Shown here one piece after another: positions 32,494 to 38,677 of a DNA stretch of 38,677 nucleotides; within the stretch, counting starts at the first letter, position 1; the number at the start of each line of letters is the position of its first letter. The position numbers and the translations under genes were made by a program. Source of the stretch: Lentisphaerota bacterium (GTDB lineage Bacteria; Verrucomicrobiota; Kiritimatiellia; UBA8416; JAUUYL01); assembly GCA_030590485.1 (NCBI GenBank), contig JAUUYL010000018.1, positions 1 to 38,677 on the forward strand, in the 5' to 3' direction. The notes beneath the pieces were generated by a model. It did not search any database and had not been told where the DNA came from. It saw only the letters and a list, made by a program, of their open reading frames with translations.

Positions 32494-33768
32494 ATGACAA
32501 AAAAACCAGTAAATACACGTCTGATTGCAGCCATTATCATTGCCGACTGGCTGAAGACGGGCAATTTCCCTGATCGGGCTCTCTCGCGTGTCACAAATGA
32601 CCGTGCGTTCATCACTGAGCTGGTCTACGGATCCGTCCGCCGCAAGGAGTCTCTTAAGTGGTGCATCAACCAGTTTATTGGTAAGGATCAGGAGTGGTTC
32701 ATACTCTCCTGCCTGATGGTCGGCACCTATCAACTGATCTTTATGGATAACGTAGAGACCTATGCCGCCATCAATGAGACCGTAGAAGCTGTCAAAACCG
32801 AAAACCCGCATGCTGCTGGGTTCGTTAATGGCGTCTTGCGCAACTGCCAGCGAAAAACCGACGAACTCAAGGACGGCCTGAGAATGCAACCCCTGGCAAT
32901 CCGGGAGTCTCATCCGGAAATCCTGGTACAGCGATGGACACGAAACTTTGGCGCAGAGAAATGTGCGGACCTTTGCACTTTCAACAACAACCGGCCGGAA
33001 ACAATCATCATACCCAACATACTCAAGACTACAATCGATGATTACCTGGCTCTTCTGAAGGAGAATGATATCGATGCCAGATTACACCCTCTCTTTCCCG
33101 ACATCTGTATCATCCTTCCACGCGGCATCAGTCCCGCAAAGTTGCCGGGCTTCGATGACGGTCTTTTCAGCGTACAGGATCCTTCAACCCTGAACTCGAT
33201 TGCACTACTCGACCCTCAACCGGGCGAAACGGTCCTCGATGCATGCGCCGCACCGGGCGGAAAAGCCATACTCATAGCACAAAAAGTAGGGGTAAACGGC
33301 AATGTCATCGCCATGGACCTTCATGAGGATCGGCTTGCAATACTGGAAGAAAACGCAAAACGCATGGATACGGACAATATTTCTATTGTACAGGGCGATG
33401 CTTCGTCCGGGATCAGTATCAAAAAAGCCAATAACAGCGAAAAGTACCATAAAATACTGCTGGATGTGCCATGTACCAATACCGGTGTACTCCGCAGAAG
33501 GCCGGATGCACGCTGGCGCTTTTCAGAAAAAAGACTAAAAGAGCTTGCAATACTTCAGGATTCTATGCTGAACTCCGCCTCGCAATTTTTGGCGCCCGGC
33601 GGGACATTGGTTTACAGTACCTGCAGCCTGGAGCCTGAAGAAGGAGAACAACTCATAGAGAAATGGCTGAAAACACATTCAGAGTTTGAACTGAAGAAGC
33701 AAGTATTTACCTGGCCGCCGGAAACGGGCTCAGACGGAACCTTCGCTGCTTCCATCGTTCGAAAGTAA
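32494..33768 (+). CDS. rsmB: 16S rRNA (cytosine-967-C5)-methyltransferase RsmB
   Basis: Methylates C967 of 16S rRNA with S-adenosylmethionine. The start at 32494 gives 424 residues: an N-terminal NusB-like RNA-binding domain (1-130, RLIAAIIIADWL ... AAINETVEAVK ... FVNGVLRN) and the methyltransferase domain with DACAAPGGKAI (SAM binding), the cofactor acidic residue in VIAMDLHEDRL, and two active-site Cys in DVPCTNTGVLRRRPD and YSTCSLEPEE. A longer frame upstream runs into the tRNA trailer and is not used. No Shine-Dalgarno sequence is visible. It heads a rightward set rsmB-pdxB-rlmB. Confidence 0.93.
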   Translation: MTKKPVNTRLIAAIIIADWLKTGNFPDRALSRVTNDRAFITELVYGSVRRKESLKWCINQFIGKDQEWFILSCLMVGTYQLIFMDNVETYAAINETVEAVKTENPHAAGFVNGVLRNCQRKTDELKDGLRMQPLAIRESHPEILVQRWTRNFGAEKCADLCTFNNNRPETIIIPNILKTTIDDYLALLKENDIDARLHPLFPDICIILPRGISPAKLPGFDDGLFSVQDPSTLNSIALLDPQPGETVLDACAAPGGKAILIAQKVGVNGNVIAMDLHEDRLAILEENAKRMDTDNISIVQGDASSGISIKKANNSEKYHKILLDVPCTNTGVLRRRPDARWRFSEKRLKELAILQDSMLNSASQFLAPGGTLVYSTCSLEPEEGEQLIEKWLKTHSEFELKKQVFTWPPETGSDGTFAASIVRK

Positions 33769-33787
33769 TCCGCTCACCTATACATTT

Positions 33788-34930
33788 ATGAAAATACTTT
33801 GCTCATCCAATATGCCTTATGCTGAAGAGGCATTCAGCACACTCGGCGATGTGGTCGTGAAAGACGGCCGCGCCATTACCGCCAAGGATATACGTGACGC
33901 AGAACTCCTTGCCATACGATCGACAACCAGGATCGACGACGACAGCATCAAGAACAGTGCCGTAAAATTCGTTGGTACAGCGACCATCGGCACAGACCAC
34001 CTGGATATCCCCATGCTGGAGGAGAAAGGTATCAAATGGTGCTCCGCACCCGGATGCAACGCAAATAGCGTAGCCGAATATATAGTCTCATCCCTGTTGG
34101 CGCTCGACAATCAGCATAACCTGACACTTGAAGGTGAAACCATCGGCATCATAGGGGTCGGGAATGTTGGCAGCCTCGTAACAGAGAAAGCCGAAGCACT
34201 CGGAATGAAAATCCTTCTCAACGATCCTCCGCGCGAATGCGCGGAGTCCAAACAACCATCAACCATCAACCATCAACCATTTATTCCCTTGGATGAGTTG
34301 TTGCATGAATCCAATATCGTTACGATGCATGTTCCCCTGACAGATAACAATGGCCACCCTACTCTCCAGATGGCAAATGATGAATTTTTCCACAAAATGC
34401 GGCCGGGCACAATATTCATCAACAGTTCACGCGGTGCTGTAATGAATACCACCGCGCTCCTTACAGCAATGGACGAAGGACTTGTGTCACACGCAACAAT
34501 CGATACGTGGGAAAATGAACCGAGTATAAGTCGGGACCTACTCGATCATGCCGACATCGGAACGCCGCATATAGCCGGCTATTCGTTTGACGGCAAAGTC
34601 AAGGGCACAGTCATGGTCTACCGTGAAGCATGTGAATTTCTCGGCCAGGATCCGGTATGGACACCCGATGCACTTTTACCGGAGCCAGCTGTCCCGGAGA
34701 TTAATATCGATGTATCAGGCATGACAGACGAAGAAGCTCTCTGGAAGATTGTCCAACAGGTCTATAACGTGCAAATAGACGACACAGCACTACGTGCAAA
34801 GCCCAAAAGTTTCGATCAGCTCCGCCGCGACTATCACACCAGGCGGGAATTCCGCTTCACAAAGGTAAATGCCCAAAACGCATCGGATAATCTCCTGACA
34901 AAAATATCAACAATCGGCTTCGCAAGATGA
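33788..34930 (+). CDS. pdxB: Erythronate-4-phosphate dehydrogenase PdxB
   Basis: Second step of DXP-dependent pyridoxal phosphate synthesis. The 380-residue protein matches PdxB closely: KILCSSNMPYAEEAFSTLGDV, VKFVGTATIGTDHLD, APGCNANSVAEYIVSSLL, the NAD-binding GIIGVGNVGSLV, and catalytic Arg/Glu/His in INSSRGAV, TWENEPS and GTPHIAGYS. The C-terminal PdxB dimerisation domain is present. Between DPPR and LDELL the protein carries an inserted loop (ECAESKQPSTINHQPFIP) made by a palindrome and a 7-nt array (34227-34280). It overlaps rlmB by 4 bases. SerA is excluded by the missing ACT domain and the PdxB-specific N-terminus. Confidence 0.92.
   Translation: MKILCSSNMPYAEEAFSTLGDVVVKDGRAITAKDIRDAELLAIRSTTRIDDDSIKNSAVKFVGTATIGTDHLDIPMLEEKGIKWCSAPGCNANSVAEYIVSSLLALDNQHNLTLEGETIGIIGVGNVGSLVTEKAEALGMKILLNDPPRECAESKQPSTINHQPFIPLDELLHESNIVTMHVPLTDNNGHPTLQMANDEFFHKMRPGTIFINSSRGAVMNTTALLTAMDEGLVSHATIDTWENEPSISRDLLDHADIGTPHIAGYSFDGKVKGTVMVYREACEFLGQDPVWTPDALLPEPAVPEINIDVSGMTDEEALWKIVQQVYNVQIDDTALRAKPKSFDQLRRDYHTRREFRFTKVNAQNASDNLLTKISTIGFAR
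34227..34280. repeat. Palindrome plus heptamer array inserted in pdxB
   Basis: CTCCGCGC-GAAT-GCGCGGAG (34227-34246) is followed by ACCATCA x3.7 (34255-34280), all within the coding frame, in the loop between the NAD-binding strand and LDELL. Confidence 0.85.
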
Positions 34931-35688
34931 ACCATCAACGAACCAAAGGTGAGCTACTATACGGACGACAGCCAATCATTGAATGCCTGCGAGCAAAACG
35001 CCGCACCATGTACGAACTGCATATTCTGAGCACCGCAAAACCGTCATCCATGCTTGACGAGATCCTTGCAGAAGTACGAAAAAAGAAAATACCCATGAAA
35101 CAATGTAATCGCAGACAGCTTGATGACCTTACCTCAGATGCCAATCATCAGGGAGTTGTGTTGAGAGTATCGGAATATCCATATTTATCACTGACCGACC
35201 TTATAAATTTTCTGCGTAAACGTGAAGACGATTCACTGGTTCTTATTCTGGATCATATCGAGGATCCGCAGAACGTCGGGTCTCTACTTCGAGCCGCAGA
35301 CGCGGCAGGCGTCGATGCAGTAGTGTTGCCTGCAAAACGGGCGGCAGGCATAACACCCGCAACAGTCAAGGCTTCGGCAGGTGCTGCTGAACATGTCAAA
35401 GTCTGTCTTGCAACCAGCTTTATTGATTGCATCAAGACATTGAAGAAAGAAGGCCTGCGTCTTGCTGGACTTGAGGCGGATAATTCAGAAACCTATACTC
35501 AAACAGATCTTACTGGTCCATTGGCTCTTATTGTCGGAAGCGAAGGTAAAGGCATGAGTCAAAAGGTCAGGGAGAATTGCGATACACTTCTTAAGATACC
35601 CATGAGCGGGAAAGTTTCTTCGTTAAACGCCGCTCAGGCAGGTGTCATCACGCTTTTCGAGATGCAGCGCCAACGGAATTCAAAATAG
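34927..35688 (+). CDS. rlmB: 23S rRNA (guanosine-2'-O)-methyltransferase RlmB/TrmH-family
   Basis: SPOUT methyltransferase, probably modifying Gm2251 of 23S rRNA. The 253-residue protein has the N-terminal substrate-binding domain (LLYGRQPIIECL ... NHQGVVLRV) and the trefoil-knot motifs: DPQNVGSLLRAADAAGV, LALIVGSEGKGMS, and IPMSGKVSSLNAAQAG. Motif 3 usually reads SLNVSVA; here SLNAAQA. The ATG overlaps the pdxB stop (ATGA), so translation is coupled. Its 3' end overlaps the convergent rsmE by 41 bases. Confidence 0.88.
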   Translation: MNHQRTKGELLYGRQPIIECLRAKRRTMYELHILSTAKPSSMLDEILAEVRKKKIPMKQCNRRQLDDLTSDANHQGVVLRVSEYPYLSLTDLINFLRKREDDSLVLILDHIEDPQNVGSLLRAADAAGVDAVVLPAKRAAGITPATVKASAGAAEHVKVCLATSFIDCIKTLKKEGLRLAGLEADNSETYTQTDLTGPLALIVGSEGKGMSQKVRENCDTLLKIPMSGKVSSLNAAQAGVITLFEMQRQRNSK

Positions 35689-36394
35689 CCAGCGCTGACA
35701 CACAAGCAGCTTCAGTCCGCAATGTCCGACAGCCCATTGTCACGCAATCAAAGCCATGTTCATTCAGCAGTCCTAATTCATGCTCGGTCCAGCCACCCTC
35801 TGGGCCTATCGCCAATAATACTCTTTCGTCTCTTCTAAGCTGAATTTCACCAAGTGGCTTATTGTCCTCACCTGGATGAGCTACAAGCCGCGTGCCTGCC
35901 GGAAAAATCTCATCCAGCTCATCCTCAAGAAACACCTTTAACTGCCGGGTAATGCTCACGTCCGGCACCATTGTATCTCCCGCCTGTTCCAGCCCTTCTA
36001 TCATACAGGGCATATAACTCTCCTCTTCCAGCCAATGAGTATCAAAATAGAAACGCTCTACCTTGGATGCGTTCGTAAGAATGATTCGACCTACCCCCAT
36101 AGACGGTAATACAGACCAGAGCCGTTTCATGACAAGCGGTCGCGGCAACGCCAACATGATATCTATCTTCGGGCGCTCAGGATAAGAATGATTGAATTCC
36201 GTATGCATGACAACCGCCTCATCGCTGACCTCATGCACCACCCCTACCCCCCTGGGTCCGTTCACAAGACCAACCTTCAGCTGCTTGCCCGGTTCCGCCT
36301 TCAGGATATCGAGTATATGCCGGGCCTTTGTGCCATCCAAACGCACCATTCCGTCATCATCAATATCTGTTTGATCTATAAGTACAATATTCAT
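35648..36394 (-). CDS. rsmE: 16S rRNA (uracil-1498-N3)-methyltransferase RsmE
   Basis: SPOUT methyltransferase for m3U1498. The start at 36394 gives 248 residues beginning MNIVLIDQTDIDDDGMVRLDGTKARHILDILKAEPG, the PUA-like N-terminal domain; the frame upstream would add a peptide coded by heptamer repeats. The knot motifs are LLAIGPEGGWTEHELGLL and MGCRTLRTEAACVSALAIL. No Shine-Dalgarno sequence is visible. It faces rlmB with overlapping 3' ends. Confidence 0.92.
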   Translation of the reverse strand: MNIVLIDQTDIDDDGMVRLDGTKARHILDILKAEPGKQLKVGLVNGPRGVGVVHEVSDEAVVMHTEFNHSYPERPKIDIMLALPRPLVMKRLWSVLPSMGVGRIILTNASKVERFYFDTHWLEEESYMPCMIEGLEQAGDTMVPDVSITRQLKVFLEDELDEIFPAGTRLVAHPGEDNKPLGEIQLRRDERVLLAIGPEGGWTEHELGLLNEHGFDCVTMGCRTLRTEAACVSALAILNSVGAASRKA

Positions 36395-36413
36395 ATTTCG
36401 AGATGAAGAATAC

Positions 36414-36455
36414 GGATGCGGGATACGGGATGCAAGATATAATGGACGGTGGACT
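36414..36455. repeat. Heptamer array GGATNCG upstream of rsmE
   Basis: GGATGCG, GGATACG, GGATGCA, AGATATA, ATGGACG, GTGGACT: six 7-nt units becoming more degenerate, 20 bases upstream of the rsmE start. Confidence 0.65.
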
Positions 36456-36487
36456 GTCTTGACACTATACACTCTACTCTTTCCCTC

Positions 36488-36535
36488 ATGGATTTATTTG
36501 AAGCAATTGAAAAAAGACACAGCTATAGCACCTGA
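36488..36535 (+). pseudogene. Remnant of a nitroreductase-family gene start
   Basis: ATG at 36488 opens a 15-codon frame, MDLFEAIEKRHSYST, then TGA. This is the characteristic N-terminus of flavin nitroreductases (FEAIEKRxSYR). Beyond the stop the same frame reads AVDPQQHLSVKTILKVLK, which still follows the family spacing loosely. The rest of the gene is missing. It may be a decayed, truncated copy; the short length leaves room for chance. Confidence 0.45.
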
Positions 36536-36623
36536 GCGGTTGACCCTCAGCAACACTTATCTGTAAAAACCATTTTAAAAGTTTTGAAATCACTATTCGG
36601 CTTGTGCTACAACACGGTCAGTT

Positions 36624-37562
36624 ATGGAGACATCTGAACATAAGGGCATGTGTCGTAATGCCGTGTGGCTGATTGCAATACTGATGTCTGTCTGGGGTTG
36701 CCATTCGCCTTCTCGCTCTGATACCTCGGCAGCCCAGTCGCATGCAGTGTGGGTCTGGAACGCGGAAGAGTTTCGAGGGAAGAAGGAAGTAAACCGCTTC
36801 ACCTCGTTCTGTGAGGATAACTCTGTCGGTATCGTCTTTCTTCATTTTGCGGGAAACTACGCCAACATCAAACGCGTAACCGCGGCCTGCACTGAGAAGG
36901 CAATCCGTGTGTATGCCCTCACCGGCAGGCCAGAGATGGCACTCAAGAAAAACCATAGCGAAATAGTTCTGTTCATAGACAAGGTACAACGTTATAATTC
37001 AGCCTGTCGCCCCGAAGAGCGGATGCGTGGTGTGCATTTAGATGTAGAGCCTTATTTGCTCGAAGCGTTTTCTGTCGGATCGAGAGAAAGTATACTCGTG
37101 GACTATATCAATATGTTGAGACTGGCAGATAATCACCTACAGGAAAAAGATATGCTTCTGGGGGCCGATATACCGTTCTGGTTCGATGGCAAAAGTCAGC
37201 ATGGCGAAACGCACAAGTACGGTGTTAAACTGGACGGCATCCTTAAAACTGTCTCAGAACACGTCATCGATCTAACCGATTATATATGTATCATGGCGTA
37301 CAGGAATTATGTTGATGGTCATGATGGTATAATTAACATTTCACAAAACGAGGTCCGTTATGCCTCACGAGCAGGTAAGCGGGTCTATATCGGACTGGAG
37401 ACAGGCTCAGGTGAAAGCATCCCCCAAAAAACGACTTTCGCGAACAAGGGGAAAAGCAAACTGATATCAGCTATCAAAGAAGTCGAGAAAATCTTTGCCG
37501 ACGAAAAGTCTTTTGCTGGTATGGCGATACATCATTACAAATCATGGCGGGAACTTGACTGA
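36624..37562 (+). CDS. Exported TIM-barrel-like protein (putative glycosidase-type), lipoprotein candidate
   Basis: A 312-residue protein with a short signal sequence; Cys26 (SVWGC) is a possible but atypical lipidation site (Trp at -2). Start codons at 36624 or 36648 are both possible; the second gives the neater signal peptide. The body looks like a beta/alpha barrel: VGIVFLHFAG, RVYALTG, GVHLDVEPY (the D-x-E of GH18-like and related barrels), YICIMAYRNY, KRVYIGLETGSGE and FAGMAIHHYKSW. Carbohydrate hydrolysis is a fold-level guess. TTGAAA-18-TGCTACAAC (36584-36613) could be an extended -10 promoter. The next gene follows after 2 bases. Confidence 0.65.
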   Translation: METSEHKGMCRNAVWLIAILMSVWGCHSPSRSDTSAAQSHAVWVWNAEEFRGKKEVNRFTSFCEDNSVGIVFLHFAGNYANIKRVTAACTEKAIRVYALTGRPEMALKKNHSEIVLFIDKVQRYNSACRPEERMRGVHLDVEPYLLEAFSVGSRESILVDYINMLRLADNHLQEKDMLLGADIPFWFDGKSQHGETHKYGVKLDGILKTVSEHVIDLTDYICIMAYRNYVDGHDGIINISQNEVRYASRAGKRVYIGLETGSGESIPQKTTFANKGKSKLISAIKEVEKIFADEKSFAGMAIHHYKSWRELD

Positions 37563-37564
37563 TA

Positions 37565-38677
37565 ATGTTTAAACTTAATTTCAAGAACTTCTTTATATTT
37601 TGTTGCGTTTGGGGCTCAATCGGCTTCTTAATGGGGACCGAAATTCTCATGGGCCCATCACGCTGGATCATAGACATAGCAAGAAGTAGCCCGGAAAAGG
37701 CATTCATAGAAGGACCGGCCATCAGAACCATAATCCTGCTCTTGATCTCAGTTTCATTGACCGTCTCCCTTTTTATCACCCGGACACTGCTGAAAACCAA
37801 TAAGAAGCATATCCGATTTGGTATTCCCTGCCTGCTGGCCCTCTTTCTGAGCTCGACCCTTTTCATGTGGGCCAACCCGAAAAAGTTCAGGAAAGCTGGG
37901 GCAGAAATACCGCAGGTTTCAGAACGTTTTACCGTCGGCTCCTACCCGGAGCTGGAGAAACTTGAGGAACTCAAAAAAGACGGCTATACGGGGGTCATTT
38001 CCCTTTTGCACCCGGCTGTAGTCCCCTTTGAGACAACTCTTATAAGAAGGGAAAAAGCCGATGCGGAAAAGGTCGGTATCGAGTTTATTCACATGCCGAT
38101 GCTGCCCTGGATCAGCGACAACAAGAACTCACTCCAACGCCTCAGGGAACTCACTCTGACCGGTGAAGGCAAATATTACATACATTGCTACCTTGGCAAG
38201 GATCGGGTGAGCGTTGCCACCAGGACGATTATTGATGCCGATCCAGCATTCGCGGGCGCTTTTGGCAAACGAGCGCGTAAACTCATAAAGCGCTATACTC
38301 TTGAACGCGGGAGAGTTCTGGTTCCGGCCGAGAATGTATACCTGATCCCTTACCCCACCCATGAAGAGTATTTCTCATATATAATAGGCGCCAATATCAA
38401 CCGTGTTATATGCATTATGGATCCGTCCGAAGCAAGTAGCAACAAGATCATCACAAACTCCGCAGCTATCCTCTCTTCATATAACGTCGAACAGATCAAT
38501 ATGCCCATCAGGCGCGAAAATTACGATCCTTCAGATATTCGCAAGGTCATCGCTAAGGTCATGGAAACCAATACGCCGGTGGTTGTATTTGACTTTAAAT
38601 GCCCGAGTTTCAGAACCGAGGCCTTTATCCAGTCGTTCAACGATGACCGCCCTGCCCTGCCCCCGTCTTTCCTTAAA
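37565..38677 (+). CDS. Membrane protein with tyrosine-phosphatase-like domain (3' end beyond window)
   Basis: The frame opens at ATG 37565 and stays open for 371 codons to the window edge. Three hydrophobic segments lie at about 8-30, 55-76 and 82-103. A soluble domain follows with VGSYPELEKLEELKKDGYTGVISLL and the active-site signature HCYLGKDR: Cys208 and Arg214 fit the C-x5-R loop of dual-specificity/tyrosine (and some lipid) phosphatases, with GKDR as in the bacterial HCxxGKDRTG type. A second alpha/beta region (about 285-360, VVVFDFKCPSF) may be a degenerate repeat. It is 2 bases after the TIM-barrel gene, so coupled. The substrate is unknown. Confidence 0.75.
   Translation, partial: MFKLNFKNFFIFCCVWGSIGFLMGTEILMGPSRWIIDIARSSPEKAFIEGPAIRTIILLLISVSLTVSLFITRTLLKTNKKHIRFGIPCLLALFLSSTLFMWANPKKFRKAGAEIPQVSERFTVGSYPELEKLEELKKDGYTGVISLLHPAVVPFETTLIRREKADAEKVGIEFIHMPMLPWISDNKNSLQRLRELTLTGEGKYYIHCYLGKDRVSVATRTIIDADPAFAGAFGKRARKLIKRYTLERGRVLVPAENVYLIPYPTHEEYFSYIIGANINRVICIMDPSEASSNKIITNSAAILSSYNVEQINMPIRRENYDPSDIRKVIAKVMETNTPVVVFDFKCPSFRTEAFIQSFNDDRPALPPSFLK

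Noticed and set aside
33788-34930. Phosphoglycerate dehydrogenase SerA
   Set aside because: The N-terminal NMPYAEEAFSTLG and the C-terminal domain are PdxB-specific and no ACT domain is present.

Overview
The window looks like a chromosomal segment of a Gram-negative, didermic bacterium of moderate GC content. It carries ExbB/ExbD energisers, several lipoproteins, an outer-membrane barrel protein, a periplasmic Spy/CpxP-like protein and MurA. The ExbB–ExbD–ExbD operon with tetratricopeptide proteins and a membrane-anchored squalene-cyclase-like (alpha/alpha toroid) protein, an Asp-type MurA as in Chlamydia, a large PPDK and a tiny 'PWN' lipoprotein together suggest the PVC superphylum, most likely a Kiritimatiellota/Lentisphaerota-like organism. 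That placement is an inference; no rRNA gene is present.

Layout. 1-2800: serS and tilS form a leftward pair with overlapping ends. 2961-4304: an exported protein of unknown function ends inside a perfect 23-bp hairpin, facing mutL (4378-6162). 6396-13759: a six-gene leftward operon (two TPR proteins, ExbB, two ExbD, toroid protein). 14036-15287: divergent rightward pair (membrane coiled-coil protein and small lipoprotein). 15429-17520: leuB and asd (leftward). 17659-17733: tRNA-Gln(CTG). 17866-20947: dnaN, dnaA and two flanking intergenic regions with TTATTAACA boxes, the probable replication origin. 20948-22810: M24 peptidase and a Spy-like protein. 22856-26219: murA and transketolase (leftward). 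26441-29758: ppdK and apt from one clear sigma70-type promoter. 29861-32145: DUF362 protein (leftward) and a barrel protein (rightward). 32256-32331: tRNA-Ala(CGC). 32494-36394: rsmB, pdxB and rlmB rightward, and convergent rsmE. 36488-38677: a nitroreductase start remnant, then a TIM-barrel-like lipoprotein coupled to a membrane protein-tyrosine-phosphatase-like gene that runs off the window.

Two things stand out. First, the ExbBD/TPR/toroid operon looks like a proton-motive-force energised envelope machine in which the usual TonB C-terminal domain is replaced by an alpha/alpha toroid; I know of no defined function for it. Second, the window is seeded with short tandem arrays that always have a 7-nt period but use different words (GGACTGT, GAATATC, GTTATTA, ACCATCA, GGCAATG, TGTTACG, TGTTCAG, CCCCCTG, GGATACG), very often next to a short perfect palindrome. 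They sit in intergenic gaps, abut start or stop codons, and also occur in-frame inside pdxB, mutL and the exported protein. They resemble the heptanucleotide STRR repeats of cyanobacteria in period, but the word varies from locus to locus.

Other points: the DnaA recognition helix departs from the usual RDHTTV sequence, and the candidate DnaA boxes depart from the consensus at one position; MurA has Asp in place of the fosfomycin-target Cys. Only intergenic stretch 20611-20947 exceeds 300 bases without a gene, and it is annotated as a putative origin region.
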